Positions 35,600 through 43,762 of a stretch of DNA of 54,882 nucleotides are shown in pieces (the stretch's first letter is position 1; every line of letters starts with the position of its first letter). Location of the stretch: contig CAKOHV010000011.1 in assembly GCA_934086145.1 (NCBI GenBank), forward strand, positions 1-54,882. Reading direction: 5' to 3'. The notes beneath the pieces were generated by a model that did not search any database, was not told the origin of the DNA, and saw only the letters and a list, made by a program, of their open reading frames with translations. The stretch comes from an uncultured Bacilli bacterium (GTDB lineage Bacteria; Bacillota_I; Bacilli_A; RF39; UBA660). Both the position numbers and the translations under genes were made by a program.

Positions 35600-35604
35600 T
35601 CACA

Positions 35605-35629
35605 GTTTTTTTTGCAAAAAATGGTTAGT
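35605..35629. repeat. Right 25-bp target-site duplication of the IS
   Basis: Identical copy of 33986-34010, directly after the right terminal repeat. Confidence 0.85.
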
Positions 35630-35650
35630 ATATGTGATTTTTGTTTTTTA

Positions 35651-35659
35651 TGATATAAT
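35651..35659 (+). promoter_or_regulatory. Extended -10 promoter upstream of the secreted orphan
   Basis: TGATATAAT about 103 bases before the ATG at 35763. A second TATAAT at 35719-35724 is closer and may be the main promoter. The IS ends only 46 bases before the first box. Confidence 0.45.
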
Positions 35660-35762
35660 TATGTGAAGTTGAAAATTGATAAATAAAACACAACTTATGT
35701 TAATAATGAAAAAATAGTTATAATGATTTGAGTGATTTTTATATCAGAAGAAAGGAAAACGT

Positions 35763-36467
35763 ATGAAAAAAATTGTATTTGGATTGTTGATGTTTTTAGT
35801 AATTAATTCTGTTAATGCTAAAAATATAAAAACGTATAATAATTTAGAAATCGAAGAAAAAAAATATGATGCTTTAGTTAAAATATATGGTGATAATTTT
35901 ATAAATTATATGACAAAAGATGAATATAATTTAATTAAAGATACTCAATTAACCAATGCATATAAAGTGACATATGATGAGAGTGTTTCTAATAGTTTTA
36001 TTCCCTTTTCTTCTTATGGTACTGATTATAAATTAATTTCCTTAGTTAATAATAACAATGTTATAACTGTAAGCCTAAAATGGAAGCGTAATCCAAAAGT
36101 TAGAAGCTATGATATTTTTGGCGTGAGATTTTTAGGTGTTACTTTGAGTAGCAATGTCTATTTTAGGCAAAATTATACAGATAATGGTGTGAAGTATGAT
36201 ACTAATTCAGTTTTAAAAAAATTTGGTACTGGTTTTGGTGAATCTTTTTTGTTGTCTAATAAAAATAATCTTGAATCATACATTACTTTTTCAGTAAATG
36301 GAACTGGAACCATTTTTGCTACGTATCAACACGCTATTTCTTCTATTTCTTTGAATGATAGTGTTAATTATACTATTTCTCCAAATGGCCTTGGTCGTGT
36401 ATTGTTGTTTAATAATGTGATTAGCAAAAAATATGATCAAATGCCAGGGGTAAATATTGATGTATAG
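35763..36467 (+). CDS. Secreted unknown protein, 234 aa
   Basis: A clear signal peptide (MKKIVFGLLMFLVINSVNA, cleavage before KN) is followed by a beta-rich domain with no Cys and no membrane anchor, so the protein should be released or held by non-covalent contacts. I do not recognise the domain. AGAAAGGAAAA precedes the ATG. It is monocistronic, bounded by the IS upstream and a two-way terminator downstream. Confidence 0.6.
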   Translation: MKKIVFGLLMFLVINSVNAKNIKTYNNLEIEEKKYDALVKIYGDNFINYMTKDEYNLIKDTQLTNAYKVTYDESVSNSFIPFSSYGTDYKLISLVNNNNVITVSLKWKRNPKVRSYDIFGVRFLGVTLSSNVYFRQNYTDNGVKYDTNSVLKKFGTGFGESFLLSNKNNLESYITFSVNGTGTIFATYQHAISSISLNDSVNYTISPNGLGRVLLFNNVISKKYDQMPGVNIDV

Positions 36468-36587
36468 TTATAATTACTAATATAGATTATGCAAGGTATG
36501 CTTGTAATAAAAAAATTATTTGAAAATTTTAGTGATAAATTTTAAATAAATGAATGAAAGATAGGGTTATTAATGTTTTTGGTATAA

Positions 36588-36627
36588 AAAAAGTAATTTT
36601 AGTTTTGGTATTCTAAAATTACTTTTT
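36588..36627. terminator. Strong two-way terminator between convergent genes
   Basis: A 15-bp perfect stem, AAAAAGTAATTTTAG-N10-CTAAAATTACTTTTT, has T runs on both strands. It serves the secreted orphan (plus) and the zincin-like gene (minus). Confidence 0.9.
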
Positions 36628-36633
36628 TAGGAA

Positions 36634-38937
36634 TTATCTTAATTTTTTTTCGGTTTTAAGACCAATGTTTTTATAATAATCTTCTATGGCAGAAATAAGT
36701 TCAGGAGAAGTCTTTTCTTTTAATCTTTCAATATATTCTTGACCTTTTTGTTCTTTTTTTAACGCGACATAATTAGCAAACATTTCTTGGAATTGCCTCT
36801 TCCTTGCAATAAAATATTCAGTAGTATGGGTGCATGTTGGAGCTTTTTTGTTTGAAACTTCTTCACTTGCTTTATTCAAGGCTCCGCCGTAATAAGCATC
36901 AACAAAATTTTCATAGCATAAAAATAATTCGTTGTCTTTGGTATATTTAGTTCTTCTAAATTTTTCAAATTCAGCTTTTAAGCGTTGATCTATGTATTGG
37001 TTTATGTATTCTTCACTTAAAAATTTCTTTTTGTTGTCAGGATGTAATGCATTAGCTAATGCACTAAGTGTATCACCTGACATCCCATAAGGTTCATCTT
37101 TTAAAGCTTCAATTAATATTTTGCCAGTTCCAATTAACGTTATGTATTCATTTTTGATTTGGTTTTTGTATAATTCTAAACTTCCTACTTCTTGATTAAT
37201 AAGATTTAGAAAATCTTGATAAGCTTTTTCATCGTTTAGTAAACTTTCTGCTTCTTCATTTATTTGTTTAAATAATTCATTACTTTCTTTTGAATGAGTT
37301 TTAAAGTAATCATAATCATATGGAATTAAGTTTTCGATTTGTTGCGGAGTATTGCTATCATCATAAGCTTCATGAATTAAATGCCCCAATTCATGGTTTA
37401 GAACAGCAATTTCATTTTTAAATTTTATGTTTATTTCGCCGTCCTTAGAATAGTCGGATTTTAAAAAATGTGAATCATCATCAGAGTTATTAGTAAGTTT
37501 AAAAGTGGGATGACTATTTTTATAAAGTATTAAAGCTTCTAAATCTCTTATTGCTTCAGTGGGATTTATTAATGCGCTTTTCTTAAATGAATAAATAACA
37601 TCTTCAATTATATCTTTATTGCTTACGTTGTCAGTAAAAGTTGATTTAAAATTTTCAATAAGTTTTTTTTGCTTATTTGACAATGAAATATCGATTTGAT
37701 TGTAATTATAAATATGTTCTTGAATTCTTTGATCTTTATCAATACCAAGTTCTTTTGTTTCATTATCTGGGGGACAGAAACACTTATAATCTGCTAAAAT
37801 TAAGGAAATTTTCTCATTCATTTTTCCTTTTTTGTATAAAGCATGTGCAATGTCGCTAATTGAGGGAAGATTTTTTCTTGTTTGGCAAGCGACAATAATG
37901 AATTCTAAAACAGGTTTTCCTTTTAAACCCGTAATGGTATTAGTTAATGTTTCAACCGAACAATTTTCTATTAGGTTGAGGATGTTTTGAGAATGAAAAA
38001 TATAACCATTTATTATTTCTTCATCTTTTATTTCGCTCGTTATTGTTGGTTCAGCATTTACTCGGTTTAGATATAGAAAAAGATTATCTTCATATCCATT
38101 AACTTTAAATTTTTGGGCAAAAAAATCTTCGGGTCCTTCGCTAATTGCATGGTATTTTCGATGCTTAAGACAGCTTTCCATTAAATAAGGCCAATTTTCT
38201 CGTTTAATGGCATTTATCTCGAAATCTATATCTATGTTACTTTCTAATAGATAGTCGATGACTCTTTTGCCATCTTTAATGCTTTTGAAAAGGAAATCAT
38301 GTTCGGTGTGTGCAAAGCCTCGAATTTGTTTTTCTTTCACATTTTTTATTTTGGGAAGAACATTGTGTTCTAATAGTGCTTCAAGTAAAATTTTATTAGG
38401 AGAAATTTCAATTTTTAAAGCCTCGAAACTAATGTTATCTAATAGTTCGTAAGGAGAAGTTTTTTGAAGCATTTCAAATTTGTTACTTTCTATTCTTTTA
38501 ATTAGTTCTTTTGCAAATTTTATTGTTTTAATTTCCTTTATTGGTGTAGAACTAAAAAAATATGGATCTTTTAGAGCAAAATCTAGTGTCAATTGGCCGT
38601 TTGGCATTATGGACATTAATTCTTCTTCTGTATAGTATGCGAATTTTGTTCCATTTTCAAGCGCTGTTTGGCTTAGTTCAATATCAATATTGTTACTTCT
38701 ATCATAATTTAAGAAACGACATGGACCTTTTAAAATATAATCATATAAATTACGATAACCTTTGACTTTTAATTTTAAAACATCATTACTTAAATCGTTT
38801 ATCTCGTAATTAGATAGACAATCTACTACTTTTTCTGGCGATTTAGAATTAATTAGTAAGTGCTCAATAGCTTCTTGTCTTTTTTTCTTGCGAGCTGCTT
38901 TTAGTCGAACCTGTAGTAAAAAATTTTCAATATTCAT
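36634..38937 (-). CDS. Large protein with C-terminal zincin-like metalloprotease motif
   Basis: The 767-aa product has no signal peptide. Residues 1-480 are helical and look like a degenerate solenoid (repeated L-x-x-A-L/I-x-x-N and L-L-E-x-N-I-x-I-D elements). At 515-519 is HELGH in AVLNHELGHLIHEAYDD, a metalloprotease zinc site. Near the C-terminus, RQFQEMFANYVALKKEQ (E718) resembles the distal Glu helix of lethal-factor-like and phage or polymorphic-toxin zincins. The gap of 200 residues between the two motifs is long. It may be an intracellular effector or toxin-like protease (inference). Its start overlaps the upstream 62-aa gene by 4 bases (ATGA), so the two are coupled. Confidence 0.6.
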   Translation of the reverse strand: MNIENFLLQVRLKAARKKKRQEAIEHLLINSKSPEKVVDCLSNYEINDLSNDVLKLKVKGYRNLYDYILKGPCRFLNYDRSNNIDIELSQTALENGTKFAYYTEEELMSIMPNGQLTLDFALKDPYFFSSTPIKEIKTIKFAKELIKRIESNKFEMLQKTSPYELLDNISFEALKIEISPNKILLEALLEHNVLPKIKNVKEKQIRGFAHTEHDFLFKSIKDGKRVIDYLLESNIDIDFEINAIKRENWPYLMESCLKHRKYHAISEGPEDFFAQKFKVNGYEDNLFLYLNRVNAEPTITSEIKDEEIINGYIFHSQNILNLIENCSVETLTNTITGLKGKPVLEFIIVACQTRKNLPSISDIAHALYKKGKMNEKISLILADYKCFCPPDNETKELGIDKDQRIQEHIYNYNQIDISLSNKQKKLIENFKSTFTDNVSNKDIIEDVIYSFKKSALINPTEAIRDLEALILYKNSHPTFKLTNNSDDDSHFLKSDYSKDGEINIKFKNEIAVLNHELGHLIHEAYDDSNTPQQIENLIPYDYDYFKTHSKESNELFKQINEEAESLLNDEKAYQDFLNLINQEVGSLELYKNQIKNEYITLIGTGKILIEALKDEPYGMSGDTLSALANALHPDNKKKFLSEEYINQYIDQRLKAEFEKFRRTKYTKDNELFLCYENFVDAYYGGALNKASEEVSNKKAPTCTHTTEYFIARKRQFQEMFANYVALKKEQKGQEYIERLKEKTSPELISAIEDYYKNIGLKTEKKLR

Positions 38938-39122
38938 GATTGGATATTCAACTCCTTAAAATCTTTTAAATCTTCAATTTTCTTCTCATTATTTAATGCT
39001 TTACCTAATAATTCACATTTTGTAGATAAATCTATTTTATTCCAATTACTTGGTAAGTTATAAATTTCTTTGTATTTACTTTCTAAAATAAAACAGATAG
39101 TAAATTCTAAACTTTCATTCAT
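38934..39122 (-). CDS. Small cytosolic protein, 62 aa, partner of the zincin-like protein
   Basis: A helical, acidic/charged protein (MNESLEFTICFILESKYKEIYNLP at the start; no span over 20 residues is hydrophobic). It precedes and overlaps the 767-aa gene, and its start codon lies in one arm of a perfect 10-bp palindrome. AGGTGAT is 4 bases before the ATG on the minus strand. Position and size suit an antitoxin, immunity protein or chaperone for the large protein, but no such family is recognised. Confidence 0.5.
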   Translation of the reverse strand: MNESLEFTICFILESKYKEIYNLPSNWNKIDLSTKCELLGKALNNEKKIEDLKDFKELNIQS

Positions 39123-39149
39123 GCTATCACCTAGTATAATGATAGCATG
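39120..39149. promoter_or_regulatory. Perfect 10-bp palindrome over the start of the 62-aa gene
   Basis: CATGCTATCA-N10-TGATAGCATG. The loop holds the ribosome binding site and a -10-like TATACT for the minus strand (TATAAT on the plus strand). As DNA it is an operator candidate; as RNA, if transcribed from upstream, it would hide the start codon. Confidence 0.6.
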
Positions 39150-39301
39150 AATTATTTGATAGATTAAGATAATTTCTGAGTTTTTCCATAAAAAGATTAT
39201 TTAAGCTTGTCATTAATTTAATTTAAATGTTAAGATTTTAACTCTTAGACTTTTTTTGATGTTATAATAATTCATAGAATGTAGGGTAGGTGGTTTTGAC
39301 A

Positions 39302-40054
39302 ATGAATCTTGAAGATATGTTAGAAAAAATAAAAAGACTTGATAATGGGGGAAATGGAACCAATATGGTTTGTTTTATCGTGGCCTTTGATTTATTGTAT
39401 TTTTTAAACGATACAGATAATAGAAATAGATTTATTTATGAATATTATAAAAATGATAATAGTATGTTTACTGGAAATTTAAAGAAAATCTGTTTTTACT
39501 GTGAGAGTATTTTATTAGAAGATGAAATATATAATAATATGTTAAAATCAATAGAGATGGAAGTTCGAAGAAATGACCTTGTTAGTAGATATAATTATTT
39601 TGATACGATTGAACGAATTGAAAAAGCTAATATTAGTACTAAAAATATGATTAGTGATGGCTTTAAAATAAGATTACTTAAAGACTTGTTTAGTTCTTCT
39701 AATGAAGATTATGTTGATTTATCTAAAAAAGTAGCAACATTAAAAGACCGCTATGATAAAAATATGATAGACGTTGTAATGATTATAAGTATTTTTGTGG
39801 CCATCGTAATTGGCATGGTTAGTGGAATAAGTTTTAGTCTAGAGGCTTTTAAATCGATTACAAACAATAATATTTATGAAGTTTCTTTAATTACTTTAGT
39901 AGTTGGTTTTTGTTTGTTTAATTTGTTCTATGGATTAATCAAATTTGTTGGCAAGATTAGTGGGAAAGATTTAGATAAAAAAGGGTATTTGTTATTTGTA
40001 GAAATTGTTTTTGTAGCTTTGATAGTTTTCTTTGTGTTAATTTTAAGTAAGTAA
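39302..40054 (+). CDS. Membrane protein with cytosolic head and C-terminal helices, 250 aa
   Basis: The first 155 residues are cytosolic and helical with a coiled-coil end (YVDLSKKVATLKDRYDKNMID). Three membrane helices follow (about 157-178, 192-212 and 228-248). The helix-1 segment with VAIVIGMVSGISFSLEAF resembles membrane proteins I associate with abortive-infection loci, but I cannot name a family. I start at 39302, with GGTGG 8 bases upstream, not at the in-frame TTG 39290 inside that site. It diverges from the 62-aa/zincin pair across 180 bases and may be functionally linked (inference). Confidence 0.6.
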   Translation: MNLEDMLEKIKRLDNGGNGTNMVCFIVAFDLLYFLNDTDNRNRFIYEYYKNDNSMFTGNLKKICFYCESILLEDEIYNNMLKSIEMEVRRNDLVSRYNYFDTIERIEKANISTKNMISDGFKIRLLKDLFSSSNEDYVDLSKKVATLKDRYDKNMIDVVMIISIFVAIVIGMVSGISFSLEAFKSITNNNIYEVSLITLVVGFCLFNLFYGLIKFVGKISGKDLDKKGYLLFVEIVFVALIVFFVLILSK

Positions 40055-40234
40055 TATTGAGATAAGAAAAAAAGTAAAGTATTTTTGCAAAATTAAGAAT
40101 GGTCTATTTGCACATGATGAACTTTGTAATGTATTTTATTATAATGCTGGGATAACTAAACGGCTTTACTGAGGGAGATTTAGTTTTATGGATGAGCTAA
40201 GTTCAAAAAAAATGCAAAAAATGAAAATTAAGTA

Positions 40235-40263
40235 TTGCTATAATTCTTTAGTTGTGTTATTAT
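40235..40263 (+). promoter_or_regulatory. tRNA operon promoter
   Basis: TTGCTA (40235-40240), a 17-base spacer and TATTAT (40258-40263), with TG one base before the -10. It lies 12 bases before the first tRNA. Confidence 0.6.
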
Positions 40264-40275
40264 TGAGTAGTCGAT

Positions 40276-40352
40276 GGACCTCTAGCTCAGTTGGTTAGAG
40301 CATCCGGCTCATAACCGGGCGGTCGTAGGTTCGAGTCCTACGAGGTCCACCA
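40276..40352 (+). tRNA. tRNA-Ile (CAU, lysidine type) or tRNA-Met
   Basis: A 77-nt cloverleaf with encoded CCA: acceptor GGACCTC/GAGGTCC, anticodon loop CTCATAA and T-loop TTCGAGT. Anticodon CAT could be elongator Met or Ile2. The acceptor arm with C-G at pairs 4 and 5 and the overall match to the B. subtilis minor Ile tRNA as I recall it favour Ile2, modified to lysidine by TilS. It is not an initiator tRNA. Confidence 0.9.
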
Positions 40353-40361
40353 CTTAAGGAT

Positions 40362-40446
40362 GCGAGTGTGGCGAAATTGGTAGACGCGCTAGACTTAGGA
40401 TCTAGTTCCTTACGGAGTGGGGGTTCAAGTCCCTTCACTCGCACCA
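40362..40446 (+). tRNA. tRNA-Leu (UAG)
   Basis: An 85-nt class II tRNA: acceptor GCGAGTG/CACTCGC, anticodon loop CTTAGGA (UAG), a long variable arm and encoded CCA. It is 9 bases after the previous tRNA. Its 3' end is the start of a 71-bp direct repeat. Confidence 0.95.
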
Positions 40447-40509
40447 TTGAGAATTAGTTCGAATGATTCGAACTTTCATATAAAATCAATCAGAAATGGT
40501 TGATTTTTT
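40439..40509. repeat. Left 71-bp direct repeat (tRNA-Leu 3' end, dyad and terminator)
   Basis: It runs from TCGCACCA of the tRNA through a dyad AGTTCGAA-TGA-TTCGAACT (40456-40474) and the tRNA operon terminator. It matches 43763-43833 at 70 of 71 positions. Its content (tRNA end plus dyad) is typical of an integration attachment site. Confidence 0.85.
40484..40509 (+). terminator. tRNA operon terminator
   Basis: AATCAATC-N6-GGTTGATT followed by T, with one G-T pair. A second copy lies at 43808-43835. Confidence 0.8.
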
Positions 40510-40544
40510 GTTTTATAAAAAAAATCATAGAAAGATTGGAGTCT

Positions 40545-40613
40545 ATGATAAAAATAGTTAAAGAAGAAATTGGGATTGATGAATCATTAGTTTCAAGATT
40601 AAATGTTATATGA
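40545..40613 (+). CDS. Possible 22-aa peptide at the island start
   Basis: ATG with GGAG 4-7 bases upstream encodes MIKIVKEEIGIDESLVSRLN plus two residues. It sits 27 bases before the giant gene and could be a leader peptide or the end of a lost gene. Weak evidence. Confidence 0.25.
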   Translation: MIKIVKEEIGIDESLVSRLNVI

Positions 40614-40640
40614 TATTATTATAATAATGGAGGTGTTTCA

Positions 40641-43600
40641 ATGGATAATAATAATTCAAATGAAATAATAAAAGAAAATGATCCTGATTGGGGTGAAGAT
40701 TTAGAAGTTCAAGAAGTAAAAAATAATAATTCATCCGATGATAATTGGTCAGACACTGAAGATGATTGGTCAGATGACTGGGGAGATTTTGAATTTGATG
40801 ATTCTGAACCCGAATGGGAAACATTTGATAATACCTCACCACAAACTAATTCTAATAATGATATATATTATTTAGATGGATATGGACAAATATATGAATT
40901 AGATAACTATCTAAATAATGGAAATGGTTTAATTGAATTATTACAGCATGCAAAAAATAAAGAACAGTTTAACTATATTTTAGGTATGTCAAAACAAGAA
41001 GGACATGATGAAAACTTATTAAATTATTTAATAAGTATTAATTATAGTGTTGAAGACTATATTTCAATAAATGTTGGATATCAAATATTTCAATATAAAG
41101 GTTTGATTGAATATTTAATATCAAAAGCTAACAATGATCAAATTAAAGATGTTTTAAGCAAGATTGCATATGTTGATGAAAAAATTGCAAACATAGTGGC
41201 AATTCGTGATGATAGAATTGAATTGATGGAATCTAATTATCATTTAAGGGATAAAATTGTTTCTAAAAAAGTTATACAATTTTTTAAAGAAAATCCTGAT
41301 AAAGTTGATTTAGAAGTTATTAACGTATGTGATCTAGATACTGATATTATTAGAGAATTTATTAATTTAGGATATCGAATATCAGAAAACTCTCCTTATG
41401 ATTTATTACAAAATAATGACATAATGAAAGAAGAATTCTTAAAATTAATAAAAATTAATAATAGTGATGTATTTAATAAGCTGGATAGTGAGATCAATTC
41501 AATTCCTGGTGCTTATTATATGCTATATAAAAGTAAAACAAAAGAAATTTTTGACGAAGAGTTTATTAAAACATTTGGAGAAAATGCTGTTGAACAGATG
41601 ATTAAATATATTGTTTTAGGTGATTATCAAATTGATTTATCAAAAATAAATAGCAACAATATAAAACAAATTAAAGACGTATATGATTCTTTAATTAACA
41701 ATAACACATTTGATATTAATTTGTTTGTTAATATAATTTACAAGTTTAATATGAATCCTAATGTTTTTGCTAATTATAAGAAAGATGCAATAGATTTAAA
41801 TAAATTAAAAATATATTTTGAATTTAAAGAATTGGTAATTAATGATATTAATGATATAAACAATATAGATAATATATTATATAAATTTGAACAAAATAAG
41901 ATAGAATCGACTAATAATATAATTGATTTAAAAAATATAATATGTAATTTATTAACAAATCAAACTTATTTTGAAACAAAAAAAGGGTTATTAGAATTAT
42001 CAAGTAAAGATAAATTATCAGTATTAAAAAATTCTATAAAAGATGAAACAAAAAAGAAAAAAATAGATAGTTACATTATTTTAAGTGAATTTATAAATAA
42101 AATTGATAGCATTGATAATGTTGAACAACTTAGAGAAATAGCAAATGTTATAAATCAACAAATTCTGAATAATGGTATTAATTTTAATTGGATAGATTTT
42201 AATAAAAAAATCATGAATTACTATACATTTGAAGCAAATGAAAGAATGACTGATTTTAATAAATATTTAACAGATACTTTTTATGATGCAACAGATTTTA
42301 ATTTTAATGATGGCACAAATGTTAATGGCAAAAGAGTAAAAGTTGCACATATAAAAAGTGGAGAAGAATTCAATTCATTAATTCATGTTTTAAATGCTTA
42401 TCAAAATGGTGGTACAACTGGATCGATTGAATCTGTTTTATCGCCAAAGTTTATTGGACAATCATATATAAGTTTGACAGGAATAAGCGATGAATATAGT
42501 AGAATTTGTGTTAATCGAGATTCAAGGTTTTCAATTAAAGTATTATATTCTGGTATTCCTAGTGGTGATATGTTTTGTGCGTCAAATAGAGATACTGGTA
42601 TAACTGCAAAATCAAATAGCAAAAATATTTATACACGATTACCTTCAAATATGGCTCCTTTTAGAAGATTGGTTAGAAATACTGAAACACATGGGTCAGA
42701 AACTTATAATGAGTTTGATGTGTTTAGAGATAATCTTGTTCCTAGTGGAATTGCTTTTATGGGCAATGATCCTACTGAAGAAGAAATAAATGCTGCTGCA
42801 TATTTAGGCGTGCCTTTAGTCAAAATAGATGATTTACAAGAGAGTTTTAGAAAAGATTCTTTTTCAATATCAAAAGGTGGTTTATCATATGATCAAAGTT
42901 TTTATAATATAAAAGAACATGATTATGAAAATCAACAAATATTAGTTTCACCAAATGATAAATATGATATGTTACTAAATGTTATACAAGATAAGATTCA
43001 AACTAAATCACAAGAATCAATTACAATAGATTCATTTAGTGAGAAGGATGAATTAGGTCGTGATGAATATTTTGTTATGTATAATGGTGAAAAATATTCA
43101 GCTACACCTGTATATGAATTTGCTGATTCAAAAAGAATAAATATAGAAACTGATTACTATGAAGAAAACTTAATTAAAAATAAAATTTATAGTTATTTAG
43201 ATATACAGCCTAGAACAGTTTTTATCAATTGTAAATATCCTTCAGGAAAAGAATTATTATCTGTGATTGAAAATACTAATGAACAACGATTAATTGATAA
43301 ATATGTAGATTATTTAGTGGATGTTTCTAATTCAAAAAGTGATTTTGATGAATTAAGTAATTTCAATATTAATTCATTAGAAGAATTACAATTATTAAAC
43401 AAAATCAATTCAATTGATAATAATTCATATATAAGATTATTTGAATCTTTAATAAAGGCTAATGATTATATTGAACCAAATTTGATGATTAGTAATATAA
43501 TCTTGAAGAAACAACAGTTAAATTTAGTGTTAACTAAATTTAATGAATTATTAAATCAATCGCAAATATCCATGGATAGTGGAATATTTGATATGTTTGA

Positions 43601-43655
43601 AACAACAGTATTGTCAGAAAATGGTATCGTAGAAGAAAGCCATAAATTATTATAA
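40641..43655 (+). CDS. Giant unknown protein of the tRNA-Leu island, 1004 aa
   Basis: GGAGGTG precedes the ATG by 7 bases. No signal peptide or membrane helix. Residues 1-75 are extremely acidic, with Trp-Asp repeats (DDNWSDTEDDWSDDWGDFEFDD). Residues 80-590 are helical and Asn/Ile-rich, like a degenerate solenoid. A folded region at about 590-850 is richer in Gly, Ser and Arg and has blocks such as GGTTGSIESVLSPKFIGQ, SRICVNRDSRFSIKVLYSGIP, SGDMFCASNRDTG, TETHGSETYNEFDVF and AAAYLGVPLVKIDD. The rest is helical. I recognise no domain; the middle block looks enzymatic or toxin-like, but no catalytic set can be assigned. It is the only sizeable gene between the direct repeats. Confidence 0.7.
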   Translation: MDNNNSNEIIKENDPDWGEDLEVQEVKNNNSSDDNWSDTEDDWSDDWGDFEFDDSEPEWETFDNTSPQTNSNNDIYYLDGYGQIYELDNYLNNGNGLIELLQHAKNKEQFNYILGMSKQEGHDENLLNYLISINYSVEDYISINVGYQIFQYKGLIEYLISKANNDQIKDVLSKIAYVDEKIANIVAIRDDRIELMESNYHLRDKIVSKKVIQFFKENPDKVDLEVINVCDLDTDIIREFINLGYRISENSPYDLLQNNDIMKEEFLKLIKINNSDVFNKLDSEINSIPGAYYMLYKSKTKEIFDEEFIKTFGENAVEQMIKYIVLGDYQIDLSKINSNNIKQIKDVYDSLINNNTFDINLFVNIIYKFNMNPNVFANYKKDAIDLNKLKIYFEFKELVINDINDINNIDNILYKFEQNKIESTNNIIDLKNIICNLLTNQTYFETKKGLLELSSKDKLSVLKNSIKDETKKKKIDSYIILSEFINKIDSIDNVEQLREIANVINQQILNNGINFNWIDFNKKIMNYYTFEANERMTDFNKYLTDTFYDATDFNFNDGTNVNGKRVKVAHIKSGEEFNSLIHVLNAYQNGGTTGSIESVLSPKFIGQSYISLTGISDEYSRICVNRDSRFSIKVLYSGIPSGDMFCASNRDTGITAKSNSKNIYTRLPSNMAPFRRLVRNTETHGSETYNEFDVFRDNLVPSGIAFMGNDPTEEEINAAAYLGVPLVKIDDLQESFRKDSFSISKGGLSYDQSFYNIKEHDYENQQILVSPNDKYDMLLNVIQDKIQTKSQESITIDSFSEKDELGRDEYFVMYNGEKYSATPVYEFADSKRINIETDYYEENLIKNKIYSYLDIQPRTVFINCKYPSGKELLSVIENTNEQRLIDKYVDYLVDVSNSKSDFDELSNFNINSLEELQLLNKINSIDNNSYIRLFESLIKANDYIEPNLMISNIILKKQQLNLVLTKFNELLNQSQISMDSGIFDMFETTVLSENGIVEESHKLL

Positions 43656-43683
43656 AGTAGCATGAGATTATTGCTACTTTTTC
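43655..43683 (+). terminator. Terminator of the giant gene
   Basis: AAGTAGCA-N9-TGCTACTT followed by T, beginning at the stop codon. The stem is the same as those after the two ABC genes at 48867 and 51651. Confidence 0.8.
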
Positions 43684-43762
43684 TATTCTTTGATAAAATG
43701 AATATAGTGATTGGTATTAAACAATCGTCTTTATGCGAAAGAGTTGTAAACCACTTCGTCGT

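Larger units (their letters stand above)
34011..35604. mobile_element. Intact insertion sequence, ISNCY/IS1202-like
   Basis: The 1594-bp element has ends TGTGACTAATT (34011-34021) and AATTAGTCACA (35594-35604), which extend to an imperfect inverted repeat of about 28 bp. A perfect 25-bp direct repeat flanks it. IS1202-group elements make long duplications of about 24-29 bp (family knowledge), which fits. It holds one minus-strand transposase gene. Each end carries three copies of a box close to TAATTAGTGATTTTGTCTTAT. The intact ends, identical flanks and unbroken gene indicate recent insertion. Confidence 0.85.

Noticed and set aside
40182..40290. Short frame before the tRNA pair starting MDELSSKKMQKM
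   Set aside because: It runs through the tRNA promoter into tRNA-Ile, so it is unlikely to be a gene.
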